Shown one piece after another: positions 33,416-43,471 of a DNA stretch of 64,000 nt. Each line of letters opens with the position of its first letter. Within the stretch, counting starts at the first letter, position 1. The translations under genes and the position numbers were made by a program. The DNA comes from Bradyrhizobium diazoefficiens USDA 110 (GTDB lineage: Bacteria > Pseudomonadota > Alphaproteobacteria > Rhizobiales > Xanthobacteraceae). The stretch is from contig NC_004463.1 in the NCBI RefSeq assembly GCF_000011365.1, positions 5,008,001-5,072,000 on the forward strand. The letters run 5' to 3'. The notes beneath the pieces were generated by a model. The model did no database searches. It saw nothing but the letters and a program-made list of their open reading frames with translations, and was not told the DNA's origin.

Positions 33416-34531
33416 TCAGGCGCTGCGGGCCAGGACGCCGGTCAGATCGTCGCGCAGCCACTGGGCGATCCGGGGCCAGGCATGCGCGTGGGTCCGCGCA
33501 CCCATGAACAGGCCGAGGTGATTGCTCGGCTCGGAGGCCGCCGCAATGAAGGCTGGCGGCGTGCCGACAAGGCCGGCGGTGGCGAGCGCCTGCGTCACCG
33601 GCACCACTTCGTCGTCGAGCCCGGCCAGCAGGAAGATCGGCGCCTTGACGTCCTTCAGATCAATCGCGCGGCCGAGCGCCACGAAGTTGCCGCCGGCAAT
33701 CTGGTTCTCCCGGAAAATCCGGTTGACGATCTCGAGATAGTAAGTGCCCGGCAGATCGAGCGTCTCCACGTTCCACTGGTCGAAACGCGCGAGCAGTGCC
33801 CCGCCTTCCTCGTCGGATAGGCCCACTTGCAAGGCGGCTGCGATATCCTCGCGGCTTGGCGTCCTTGACCAGAAGCGCAGCATCTCCTCGCCACTGACAT
33901 TGCCTCCGCCACGCGCGACGAGCTGGTCGTAGACCATCTCCGGCGCGTTGCGGGCGAGCCTGGATAGCGAGGAATCGATCGACAGGTCGACCGGAGCGCC
34001 GACCAGGACCAACCGCCGCACCTTGGCCGGAAAGCGCGCCGCATAGAGCAGCGACAGCCAGCCACCCTGGCACAGGCCGACGAGATCGACCGGGACGCCG
34101 ATCTCGTCGATGGCGACGTTGAGATCGGCAAGATAGCTGTCGATCGAGAGATAGCGCATGTCAGGGGTGGCCGAGCGCCAGTCGGTGAGATAGACCCGGT
34201 CGATGCCGCCATTCTGCAGCGACTGCACCACGCTGTGGCCGGGCGCGAAGTCGGCGATCAGGGCCCGATGCAGCGCATAGGGTGCGCAGACCAGCGCCGG
34301 CTGGCCGGACCGGTCCTTCGTGCAATCGCGCAGGTGCATGGTCGCAAGCTCCAGCGCGACCGTGTTGGGCGTCGTCCACGGCAGGCTGCTGTCGGCAGGC
34401 TCGTCCGGCCCGCGCTCCATCCATCCGAACCAGGCGTCCATGGCGAGCCGCGCCGCCGCAAACGGCCACAGCAGCGGATCGCCAGGGACATGGTCCGGCC
34501 CGCCCGGCTGTTTGCCTGTCTTCGCCGCCAT
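33416..34531 (-). CDS. PhaC-like alpha/beta hydrolase
   Basis: 371 aa. The lipase-like box is GLCQGG, so the nucleophile would be Cys, as in polyhydroxyalkanoate synthases. Asp in LAGLDDEVVPV and His in EPSNHLGLFMG complete a triad. The N-terminus (GDPLLWPFAAARLAMDAWFG) and TPNTVALELATM also resemble PhaC-related proteins, at about class III length. Could be a synthase-like enzyme or a hydrolase of related esters; no PhaE partner is seen nearby. Confidence 0.65.
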   Translation of the reverse strand: MAAKTGKQPGGPDHVPGDPLLWPFAAARLAMDAWFGWMERGPDEPADSSLPWTTPNTVALELATMHLRDCTKDRSGQPALVCAPYALHRALIADFAPGHSVVQSLQNGGIDRVYLTDWRSATPDMRYLSIDSYLADLNVAIDEIGVPVDLVGLCQGGWLSLLYAARFPAKVRRLVLVGAPVDLSIDSSLSRLARNAPEMVYDQLVARGGGNVSGEEMLRFWSRTPSREDIAAALQVGLSDEEGGALLARFDQWNVETLDLPGTYYLEIVNRIFRENQIAGGNFVALGRAIDLKDVKAPIFLLAGLDDEVVPVTQALATAGLVGTPPAFIAAASEPSNHLGLFMGARTHAHAWPRIAQWLRDDLTGVLARSA

Positions 34532-34547
34532 GGCTATCTCGCGATTC

Positions 34548-35174
34548 TCACAGGAATGCCTCGAAGCTGATCACGGAAATGCTGAGCTCGACAAAACTCC
34601 GATGGGCTGCAGCCACAGAACCGTCGAGGTCGATGCCACGGCAGGCATCCTCGATCACCACGACCTCGCACCCGGCCTTGCGGGCGTCCTCTGCCGAAAA
34701 GCGGACGCAGAAGTCGAGCGCGAGCCCCGCGACGAAGACGGTCTTCAACTCGCGCTCGCGCAAATACCCGAGCAGGCCCGTCGGCGTCCTGTGGTCGTTC
34801 TCGAACAGCGCAGAATAGGAATCGATGCCGCGCCGAAAACCCTTGCGCACCACCAGGCTCGCCCGGGTGACGTCCAGCTCCCCATGGAATTCGGCGCCCG
34901 CCGTGCCCTGCACGCAATGCGTCGGCCAGAGCACCTGGCTGCCGTAGTCCAGCTCGATGGTCTGGAACGGCTGCTTGCCCGCATGATTCACCGCGAAGGA
35001 GACGTGGTCGCTCGGATGCCAGTCCTGGGTCAGCACCACATTGGCGAATTTTTGGGCGATACGGTTGATGGCTGGCACGACTTTCTCGCCGCCGGGCACG
35101 GCCAGTGCCCCGCCGGTGCAGAAGTCGTTCTGCACGTCGATCACCAGCAGCACGTCGCGGTCGGAAATCTTCAT
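34548..35174 (-). CDS. pncA: nicotinamidase
   Basis: 208 aa from ATG 35174; an ATG at 35192 is also possible. Catalytic Asp is in LLVIDVQNDFCTGG, metal ligands in TQDWHPSDHVSF, and active-site Cys in GLALDFCVRFSAEDA. Converts nicotinamide to nicotinate in NAD salvage. Cytoplasmic. It lies 16 bp upstream of the PhaC-like gene. Confidence 0.95.
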   Translation of the reverse strand: MKISDRDVLLVIDVQNDFCTGGALAVPGGEKVVPAINRIAQKFANVVLTQDWHPSDHVSFAVNHAGKQPFQTIELDYGSQVLWPTHCVQGTAGAEFHGELDVTRASLVVRKGFRRGIDSYSALFENDHRTPTGLLGYLRERELKTVFVAGLALDFCVRFSAEDARKAGCEVVVIEDACRGIDLDGSVAAAHRSFVELSISVISFEAFL

Positions 35175-35444
35175 CGCAAGGCCCCATTCCATTTGCCGGC
35201 TCCGCCGGCGCCGAACGCTCCCTCCAATGTCGATCTTCCGGTGCGGCTTCGCAACCGCCGATCGCGTGTGGCCATATCGCGCTGGCGGCCAAGGATCGTC
35301 TCCAGGATGCAACGGTTTGGCCTCGTCCGTGTTGACTAGGCACAATCAAGCGAGGATTCTCAAACCGTCCGCAAACTGCGGATCGGATCAGGAGCGGAGG
35401 CAAAGGTTCCCGAAGGCCGGCAAGGCCGCGGCGACCAAAGGGTC

Positions 35445-36431
35445 ATGAGTATCGGCAAGACAGGAAAAATTCTTCTCGCCGATATCGGCGGCACCAATGC
35501 GCGCTTTGCGCTGAGCCAAAGCGAACCGGGCAACGGCGACCAGACCGGATCGATCGACTATGTGAAGGTCGCCGACTTCCCGACCGTCCAGGAAGCCATT
35601 GTCGACGTGCTGGCGCGCCGGGCCGGCGGCGAACCGCCCCAACGAGCCGTGCTGGCCGTCGCAGGCCCCGTCACCAACAACCGCTGCGTCATGACCAACA
35701 GCCCCTGGGTCATCGACGGCAACGAGCTCCAGCCAACGCTCGGCTTCGACAGCGTCCATGTGCTCAACGATTTCGAGGTGGTCGCCTGGTCCCTGCCCGC
35801 CTTGCGGTCCGCCGATCTGATCCCGCTCGGCGGACAAGATGGCCTCCCCGGAGAACCGTTGCTGGTGGTCGGGCCCGGAACCGGCTTTGGCGTCTCCTGT
35901 CTGGTTGAGCGCTATGGGGCGCGGCTGGCCGTCGTCACCGAGGCTGGCCACGCGACGTTGCCGGCAGAGAACGAGCGCGAGGAACGCGTGATCGCGTCCT
36001 TGCGCCGACGTTTCGGCCATGTCTCCATCGAGCGCGGCGCGCTGTCGGGCTCCGGCTTGCAAAGCCTCTACGAGGCACTCGCGGAGATCGACGGCGTCCA
36101 GGTGCCGCACCGCGACGCGGCCGCCATCACCAAGGCGGCCCTGGATGGCAGCTGCCCGGTCAGCCGCGCGACGCTGGAGATGTTCTGCGCCACCCTGGGC
36201 TCGGTCGCGGGCAACCTCGCGGTGACCTTCGGTGCCCGCGGCGGCGTCTATATCGCCGGCGGGATCGTGCCGCGCTTCCCGGAGTTCCTTGCGGCCTCCG
36301 CGTTCCGCGCGCGCTTCGAAGCCAAGGGGCGCTTCCAGGACTATTTGCGCAACATCCCGACCCGGCTCGTCACGAAGCCCGATGCCAGCTTCGTCGGGCT
36401 GAAGATGTTCGCCGACCACAATCCTGATTGA
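35445..36431 (+). CDS. glk: glucokinase
   Basis: 328 aa. Phosphate-1 loop LLADIGGTNARFAL, phosphate-2 GPGTGFGVS, and the ligand region LNDFEVVAWSLPAL then EAGHATLPAENERE match the E. coli-type Glk family. Phosphorylates glucose with ATP in the cytoplasm. Start ATG 35445 follows AAAGGGTC. It is divergent from the pncA group. Confidence 0.96.
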   Translation: MSIGKTGKILLADIGGTNARFALSQSEPGNGDQTGSIDYVKVADFPTVQEAIVDVLARRAGGEPPQRAVLAVAGPVTNNRCVMTNSPWVIDGNELQPTLGFDSVHVLNDFEVVAWSLPALRSADLIPLGGQDGLPGEPLLVVGPGTGFGVSCLVERYGARLAVVTEAGHATLPAENEREERVIASLRRRFGHVSIERGALSGSGLQSLYEALAEIDGVQVPHRDAAAITKAALDGSCPVSRATLEMFCATLGSVAGNLAVTFGARGGVYIAGGIVPRFPEFLAASAFRARFEAKGRFQDYLRNIPTRLVTKPDASFVGLKMFADHNPD

Positions 36432-36520
36432 AGTGCGGCCGGCCGAGACCGTCCGGTCCGTTAACTAATTCACAGCTGATTGCATCCAAAGCGGGGTTCC
36501 ACGCAGGATCGTGCTTGCCC

Positions 36521-36544
36521 GATTGTTTCCCATGGGAAACAATC
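36521..36544. promoter_or_regulatory. 24-bp perfect palindrome
   Basis: GATTGTTTCCCA followed by its exact reverse complement, with no spacer. It is 36 bp before the small gene at 36580. Such a site suggests a dimeric repressor; it resembles but does not match parS. Confidence 0.6.
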
Positions 36545-36579
36545 CCGCGGAGTGCGCGGCGTAGTTGCGGGGGCGTGAC

Positions 36580-36783
36580 ATGCGTAAACCGGATCTGGGC
36601 TTCGACTATCACCGTTATCACCGCCTGCTGACCGAGGCGGACGACGAGGACAAACGGCTGGCGCTGATCGAGCTCCTGATCGAGGAAAAGGCGCGAGACC
36701 GGCTGGCCGCCCAGCGCGCCTCGGATCGGGCCGCCATGACCGCCCATACGATCGCCACGGTGCTGAGGAACGGTCGCGGCTGA
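36580..36783 (+). CDS. 67-aa hypothetical protein
   Basis: MRKPDLGFDYHRYHRLLTEA, then a helical charged stretch (DDEDKRLALIELLIEEKARD) and a basic end. No signal or membrane segment. A perfect palindrome sits 36 bp upstream, suggesting regulated expression. A second in-frame start at 36565 is possible. Confidence 0.55.
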   Translation: MRKPDLGFDYHRYHRLLTEADDEDKRLALIELLIEEKARDRLAAQRASDRAAMTAHTIATVLRNGRG

Positions 36784-36928
36784 GACCTGCAATCCCGCGC
36801 CGGGAGGCGCGAATCCGCGAGCCGATTGCGATTCCGTTAACGATCCCTCGCAATCTCGCGTCAAACTTTTTGCTCTAAGAGTTCCCTCACCTGATGCAAT
36901 TCAGGGGTCAACACAGGGGGGAATGAAC

Positions 36929-37084
36929 ATGAGCATGATTTCGCTCGCCGCGATGCCGGCCGCCGTCGAAACGCGTTTCGCCGATTCTTCGTTCAAGACC
37001 ATCTTGCTGTTCTGCTGCACGGGCCTCGTCGCCTCGTTCGGCCTGATGGCGCACGGCATCGACCTCACCGCCGGCCTGATTTGA
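36929..37084 (+). CDS. 51-aa membrane small protein
   Basis: MSMISLAAMPAAVETRFADS then SFKTILLFCCTGLVASFGLM, ending AHGIDLTAGLI. One transmembrane helix followed by a short polar end. GGGGGG lies 8 nt before ATG 36929; an ATG two codons upstream is too close to it. Similar 50-residue proteins are typical of Bradyrhizobium. A clear terminator follows. Confidence 0.65.
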   Translation: MSMISLAAMPAAVETRFADSSFKTILLFCCTGLVASFGLMAHGIDLTAGLI

Positions 37085-37109
37085 GAACCCGACGAATTCC
37101 TTCGTTGCA

Positions 37110-37140
37110 TGGCCGCCCCCGACGGGCGGCCATTTTCGTT
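37110..37140 (+). terminator. intrinsic terminator
   Basis: 9-bp stem TGGCCGCCC / GGGCGGCCA, 5-nt loop, then TTTTCGTT. It starts 26 bp after the 51-aa gene. Confidence 0.8.
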
Positions 37141-37189
37141 GGCGATCCCAACGCGGCGCCGTCGCTCAGCGCGGTGCCCTCACCGTCGC

Positions 37190-37567
37190 TCAGTGCGGCG
37201 CCTTCGCCGTGGTTTCCGGAAACATCGAATCGATCATCGCCTTGAGCTGGTCGATCGAAATCGGCTTGCGCAGGATGGGCCTGCGGCGGAGCAGCGACGG
37301 CAGGAGTTCCGGCCCGTAGCCGGTGGCGAACAGAAACGGCTTGCCGCGGCGCTCGATCAGGTCGGCGACGGGATCGACGTAGAGCCCCATGAGGTTGATG
37401 TCGAGGATCGCGAGATCGTATTGCGCGGTCATCGCAAAGGCGCTCGCGTCCCGGACATTGTCCGCTTCCGCGACGACATGGTGGCCGAGCTCCTCCACCA
37501 TGTCGGCCATCATCATCCGGATCAACGCCTCGTCTTCGACCAGGAAAACGGAGAGTCCGTCCGCCAT
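37190..37567 (-). CDS. single-domain response regulator
   Basis: 125 aa. Acid pocket in VFLVEDEALIRMM, phosphoacceptor Asp in LAILDINLMG, switch Thr in FATGYG, Lys in LRKPIS. No output domain, so it is probably part of a phosphorelay or acts by protein contact (CheY/DivK-like or general-stress type). The 3' end lies in an imperfect 24-bp tandem duplication (37159-37206) that spans the stop codon. Confidence 0.9.
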   Translation of the reverse strand: MADGLSVFLVEDEALIRMMMADMVEELGHHVVAEADNVRDASAFAMTAQYDLAILDINLMGLYVDPVADLIERRGKPFLFATGYGPELLPSLLRRRPILRKPISIDQLKAMIDSMFPETTAKAPH

Positions 37568-37678
37568 ATCAACCCCGCAGTCAGCTTGCGAAGCTAATCA
37601 TACCCGAATTGCGGAAAGGATTCACGAATTCGTGGCGGGCGCCGTTAATTCGTACGCTGGCGATCCGATTCAACTTGA

Positions 37679-38488
37679 TCAATCCAGCCCGCGCTCGTGG
37701 CTGAGGCGTACCATCTCCTGGATGAAGACCTGCTTCTGCTTGTCGTCGAGGCTCGAATAGAGCGGTTCGGCGGCGTCGGCGACATTGCGCTGGTCGGCCG
37801 CCCGGTCGATCAGGAACTGCGCCTCGTTGCGCATCTGCTCGATGATGTCGTCGGGCGGATCCCGCTTGGCGCGCGCAACCCGCAGGTTGAGCCGCTCCGC
37901 GCCATTATGCCCCAGGTAGTGCATGGCGCTGGAGAACCCGTACCAGTGCTTCTCCTGATCAGGCGTGAGATTCAGTTCGGTTTTGATCCGCTCGATGTAG
38001 GAATCGCTGTTGGCGACGATCTGTTCGGCCGACTGTTGCGGCGCGCCGGTCTGGGTGAGGACCGTGACATCCTTGTTGTCCTTGGTGTCCTGCGGCGCGT
38101 TCTTTGCTTCCTTGCTCGCCTTGGCCCCCTTGCCCGCCTTGGCGCTCTTGGCATCCTTGTCCTTGCCGGCGCCCTGCTGCTGCTTGGCATCCTTGGCCGC
38201 GTCCTTGTTAGCGTCCTTGGCGGCCGGCGCCTGGTTGCCATTGTTGCCGACGCCGAGAACGCCGGTGAAAACGCCAACCACGCCGCCGATCGCACCGCCG
38301 AGCACGCCACCGACCGGACCGGCCGCCTTGTTCCCGGCTGCCGCCCCCTCCTGAACGCCTTTGACCAATCCTTGAGCGTTCGCGACTGCGGCTGCGCCGA
38401 GCAGCAGCGCGAGCACGGACCCCAGCGCGAGCCATCGTCGCAGGTAAAGCCGCGCTGGCGGCGCCGGGTTGATCATTCTCGTCTCCAT
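37679..38488 (-). CDS. secreted Spy/LTxxQ-like protein with Lys/Ala linker
   Basis: 269 aa from ATG 38488. A signal segment (RWLALGSVLALLLGAAAVAN) is followed by Gly/Val-rich sequence (GGVLGGAIGGVVGVF), a highly charged Lys/Ala/Asp linker (~95-155), and a helical domain with LNLTPDQEKHWYGFSSAMHY and QMRNEAQFLIDRAADQRN, typical of the LTxxQ/Spy family of periplasmic chaperones. Probably an envelope-stress protein. The linker is low-complexity and tolerates change. Confidence 0.7.
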   Translation of the reverse strand: METRMINPAPPARLYLRRWLALGSVLALLLGAAAVANAQGLVKGVQEGAAAGNKAAGPVGGVLGGAIGGVVGVFTGVLGVGNNGNQAPAAKDANKDAAKDAKQQQGAGKDKDAKSAKAGKGAKASKEAKNAPQDTKDNKDVTVLTQTGAPQQSAEQIVANSDSYIERIKTELNLTPDQEKHWYGFSSAMHYLGHNGAERLNLRVARAKRDPPDDIIEQMRNEAQFLIDRAADQRNVADAAEPLYSSLDDKQKQVFIQEMVRLSHERGLD

Positions 38489-38991
38489 CGTCGAACTGAT
38501 TGGCCTATCCGGGTGGAAGCCGCCCGCTGGTTGCAACACTATCGTTTCCGCCGCTTCAAGGTCCAGACGCAGCCAATTGCTGTCCACGCCCGAAAAGTCT
38601 TTCACGCGAAGCGGTTATGCAGGCTTATTCGAAACTGCGGCGTAATTGCGCACGGATCGTTCCAGGCCGGTTCGCGCACCGTGTGCGTCGCAAAAGGAGC
38701 AGCCACGGCGCAGGTCCGGCGCACCGCACCGCGGGCGCCGCCGCGCCGTCGGGCACAACGTTAGTTCTAGACGATCGCCATTCGGCCTTTCTCGACAGAC
38801 GCGATCAATCATGATCTGATCGCGCTACCAATTTGCCGCGCCTCGCGTGATTGCAATCGGAGCTGACGGCACCAACAAGAAACGTTCAACGAGAATTCCA
38901 ACAAGAAACGCCAACAAGAAAATCAAGAGCAAAACTCGGAAGAGTTAAGAGGAAACGCCAGAACAATAAAACATCCAAGCGAGGAAACGAG
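38489..38991. other. divergent intergenic region with direct repeats
   Basis: 503 bp. No gene is convincing. Near the sugar-transport start, CCAACAAGAAACG occurs at 38872-38884 and 38898-38910, with CCAACAAGAAAA at 38911-38922, in a purine-rich leader. The left part should hold the promoter of the Spy-like gene. Confidence 0.5.
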
Positions 38992-40332
38992 ATGTCACGC
39001 AAGACACTGACGCGACGTCAATTTGTGGCTGCCACTGCAATGTCCTCCGCGGCGCTGATCACGGCGCCCTATGTCAGAGGCGCTTATGCCGCCGGCAAGC
39101 TCTCGATCGGCTTCTGGGACCATTGGGTACCCGGCGCCAACGACGCCTCCACGGCTCTCGTCAATGAATGGGCCGCGAAGGAGAAGGTCGAGGTCTCGAT
39201 CGACTACATCACCAGCAACAACAAGAAGATCGAGCTGACTGCGGCGGCCGAAGCCCAGGCCAAGTCCGGTCACGACATACTTCAGATGCCGAGCTGGTGG
39301 CCGCACGCCTATTCGGAGAATCTCGAGCCGCTCAACGACGTCATGGAGCCGCTCATCAAGCAGAATGGCGAGGTGAACGGCACCGTCAAATATCTAGGCC
39401 AGTCGGGCGGCAAATGGCTCGCGATCCCAGCGACACCGGGCAGCCAGATCAAGGGCCCTTGCTCGCGCATCGACCTGATGAAGAAGCATGCGGGCATCGA
39501 CGTGCAGGAGATGTACCCGGCAGGCAGTCCGCCGAAGGCCGACAACTGGACGATGGAGACGTTCTTGAAGGCTGCGGAAGCTTGCCAGAAGGCCGGCTTC
39601 CCGTTCGGCATCGGTCTCGGCGAGACCACCGACAGCGTCGATACAGCCGGCGCGATCTTCCAGTCCTTCGGCGCCGAGCTCGTCAATGCCAAGGGCGATG
39701 TCACGGTCAAGACCGACGCGGTGCGGCAGGCGCTCGAATTCTACAAGAAGCTGATCGCCGTGCTGCCGACGGACGCGCCCTCCTGGGATGATGCGTCCAA
39801 CAACAAATGGCTGATCTCGGGCCGCGGGGCGATGATCCTGAACCCGCCGAGCGCCTGGGCGGTCGCCAAGCGCGACGCACCGCAAGTCGCCGAGCAGTGC
39901 TGGACGCACGGCTTCCCGGCGGGTCCGAAAGGACGCTTTGCCCCGTACCTGCCCTATTTCTGGGGCGTCTGGAGCTTCGGCAAGAACAAGGAGGCGGCCA
40001 AGAGTCTGCTTACCCATCTGTCCTCGCCCGCGGCGATCGAAAAGTTCGTCGTGGCGAGCGGCGGCTATGACCTGCCGGCCTATGCCAACATGACGACGTT
40101 CAAGACCTGGGCCGAGGTCGGACCGCCGAAGGGCACGCTCTATCACTACCCGAACCCGTACAACCACCAGACGCTGTCAATCGCCGCATCGCCGGCGCCG
40201 CCGAAGATCGCGCAGCAGATCTACTTCCAGGCCACGCTGACCAAGATGGCGCTGCGCTTTGCGCAAGGAGAGAAGTTGGAAACGGCGCTCGCCTGGGCCG
40301 AGGGCGAGTGCGAGGGCTTCATGCGGACCTGA
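38992..40332 (+). CDS. carbohydrate ABC transporter substrate-binding protein
   Basis: 446 aa from ATG 38992 (GAGGAAACG upstream). MSRKTLTRRQFVAATAMSSA is a twin-arginine signal. The mature part is family 1: SIGFWDHWVPGANDASTALV, TAAAEAQAKSGHDILQMPSW. Periplasmic sugar-binding component, ligand unknown. First gene of an operon running to 43437 or 44461. Confidence 0.92.
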   Translation: MSRKTLTRRQFVAATAMSSAALITAPYVRGAYAAGKLSIGFWDHWVPGANDASTALVNEWAAKEKVEVSIDYITSNNKKIELTAAAEAQAKSGHDILQMPSWWPHAYSENLEPLNDVMEPLIKQNGEVNGTVKYLGQSGGKWLAIPATPGSQIKGPCSRIDLMKKHAGIDVQEMYPAGSPPKADNWTMETFLKAAEACQKAGFPFGIGLGETTDSVDTAGAIFQSFGAELVNAKGDVTVKTDAVRQALEFYKKLIAVLPTDAPSWDDASNNKWLISGRGAMILNPPSAWAVAKRDAPQVAEQCWTHGFPAGPKGRFAPYLPYFWGVWSFGKNKEAAKSLLTHLSSPAAIEKFVVASGGYDLPAYANMTTFKTWAEVGPPKGTLYHYPNPYNHQTLSIAASPAPPKIAQQIYFQATLTKMALRFAQGEKLETALAWAEGECEGFMRT

Positions 40333-40478
40333 GCCGGGTGTGTGCCGTGGCGGTTCATGCCTTCGGGTGTGAGCCGCCGGGGCGCGCTCTCGCTCCGTCC
40401 GCAAGCCAATGAAGCCGACCGGTCGCCGGCTTCACCGTTGAATCTTTCGCAAGAAAGCCTGACCAGAAAGTTTGACCC

Positions 40479-41419
40479 ATGGCCGATGTCGTCGTTGAGC
40501 AAGGTCGCCTCGCTCGTGCCGGGAGCCCGCGCAAAAAGAACGCGAGCCTGCGCAATGTAATGGGTCGGAAATCGACCGTGGCGTTCTTCCTGACGCTGCC
40601 GCTGATCCTTCTGATCGCACTGTTCGTGCTCTACCCCGCCTTCTATTCGCTCTACCTGGCGACGCTGAACAAGGCGATGACGAAATTCGTGGGCCTCAGC
40701 AATTTCACCTTCCTGTTCAAACGCGAGACGTTCTGGATGGTGGTGAAGCAGTCCTGCATATTTGCGATCACCGCCGTGATCTTCAAGGCGCTGATCGGCT
40801 TCATCGTCGCGCATTTCGTCCACAACATTCCGGGCAAGAAGCAGCGCAAATGGCGCGGCATGCTGCTGGTGCCCTGGGTCATCCCGCCGGCAATGAGCAC
40901 GCTGGCCTGGCTCTGGCTGTTCGATCCCTCCTACAGCGCCTTCAACTACACACTGTCCTTCTTCGGCGTCGGTCCGATCCCTGGCTCGGTGACGCCTTCT
41001 GGGCGCGCTTCTCCGTCATCCTCGTCAACGTCTGGTACGGCGCGCCGTTCTTCCTGATCATGTACCTCGCCGCGCTGAAATCGGTCCCCGACCAGCTCTA
41101 TGAGGCTGCGGCCATCGACGGCGCGAACTGGTGGCAGCGCATCTGGTTCATCACGCTGCCGATGATGCGCAACATCATCGCGATCACGACGCTGTTCTCG
41201 CTGATCGTCACCTTCGCCAATTTCGACATCGTGCGCATCCTCACCTCCGGCGGCCCGCTCGATCAGACGCATCTGTTCGCCACCTGGGCGTTCCAGGTCG
41301 GCATCCAGAGCAGCGACATTCCACTCGGCGCCTGCGTCTCGTTGTTCATGGTGCCGATCCTCGCCGTCGCAGCGGTCTTCATCCTGCGCGATGTCTCCAA
41401 ACGCGGGAACGAAGCCTGA
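40479..41419 (+). pseudogene. sugar ABC permease split by a 1-nt frameshift
   Basis: The first part, 40479 to about 40980, encodes residues up to NYTLSFFGVGPIP with several helices. The second part, in the next frame, continues WLGDAFWARFSVILVNVWYG and ends RDVSKRGNEA with the permease motif YEAAAIDGANWWQRIWF. Joining needs one extra base in the C-run at 40979-40981 (ATCCC-TGG). Either a sequencing or assembly error, or a real inactivating mutation. The intact protein would be ~313 aa. Neighbouring transporter genes are intact. Confidence 0.85.
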
Positions 41420-42330
41420 TGAGCACACTGGCAATCGACAAGGCCGGACCAAGCCGCAAGGTCAAACTCGGAAGCATGAGCCGGGACCGCACCTGGGCGC
41501 TACGCTGGTCCTACTTCTTCCTGGTGCTGTTTGCGATCTTCTTCCTGACGCCGCCGGTCTACATGCTGATCACCTCCCTCAAGAGCAGCGCGGAGATCTC
41601 GGCGGCAACCAATCCCTGGTGGGTCTTTCACCCGACATTGGCGAACTATGTCGAGCTCCTGACCTCGAACCAGTTCCTGCGCTTCTTCTGGAACTCGTCG
41701 ATCATCTCGATCGTGGTCGTGATCGTCACGATGCTGATCAGCATCCCGGCGGCGTTCGCGCTCGCGCGGATGAAGTTCTGGGGCTCGGCGACACTCGCGA
41801 CCGGTGTGTTCCTCACCTATCTCATCCCGGACAGCCTTCTGTTCATCCCCCTGTTCAAGATGCTCGCGGTGGTCCAGGAGTTCACCGGCATCCCCCTGCT
41901 CAACCGATGGTACGTGCTGGTGTTCATCTATCCGACACTGACCGTGCCGTTCTGCACCTGGATCATGATCGGCTATTTCGCCTCGATCCCGAAGGAGCTC
42001 GATGAGGCCGCCCTCATCGACGGCGCCTCCTGGCTCCAGACCCTGACACGGATATTCATTCCCGTGGCCCTGCCCGGGCTGATCGCCGCCACGATCTTCG
42101 CCTTCACGGTGTCCTGGGCGCAGTTCCTCTATCCCCTGGTGTTCACCACGTCGATTGATCAGCTCGTGCTGCCGGTCGGCATCACCACCACGCTGATCAA
42201 GGGCGACGTCTTCAACTGGGGGCAGATCATGACCGGCGCGCTGCTCGGTGCAGCGCCGCCGCTGGTCATCTACGCCTTCCTGATGGACTACTACATTGCC
42301 GGCCTGACCGCCGGCGCGACAAAGGGTTGA
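41419..42330 (+). CDS. carbohydrate ABC transporter permease (MalG/UgpE type)
   Basis: 303 aa; ATG 41419 overlaps the preceding stop by one base. Six helices, and the EAA-type loop reads LDEAALIDGASWLQTLTRIF. N-terminal residues ~1-30 are cytoplasmic. Pairs with the preceding, frameshifted permease. Confidence 0.93.
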   Translation: MSTLAIDKAGPSRKVKLGSMSRDRTWALRWSYFFLVLFAIFFLTPPVYMLITSLKSSAEISAATNPWWVFHPTLANYVELLTSNQFLRFFWNSSIISIVVVIVTMLISIPAAFALARMKFWGSATLATGVFLTYLIPDSLLFIPLFKMLAVVQEFTGIPLLNRWYVLVFIYPTLTVPFCTWIMIGYFASIPKELDEAALIDGASWLQTLTRIFIPVALPGLIAATIFAFTVSWAQFLYPLVFTTSIDQLVLPVGITTTLIKGDVFNWGQIMTGALLGAAPPLVIYAFLMDYYIAGLTAGATKG

Positions 42331-42336
42331 TGTCTC

Positions 42337-43437
<1,101 letters not shown>

Positions 43438-43471
43438 CGCAGGTCCAAGAAATGCGAGCAGGCGGGGAGCG

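Noticed and set aside
36521..36544. parS chromosome-partition site
   Set aside because: The flanks resemble parS, but the central bases differ and the palindrome is longer; no parAB genes are near.
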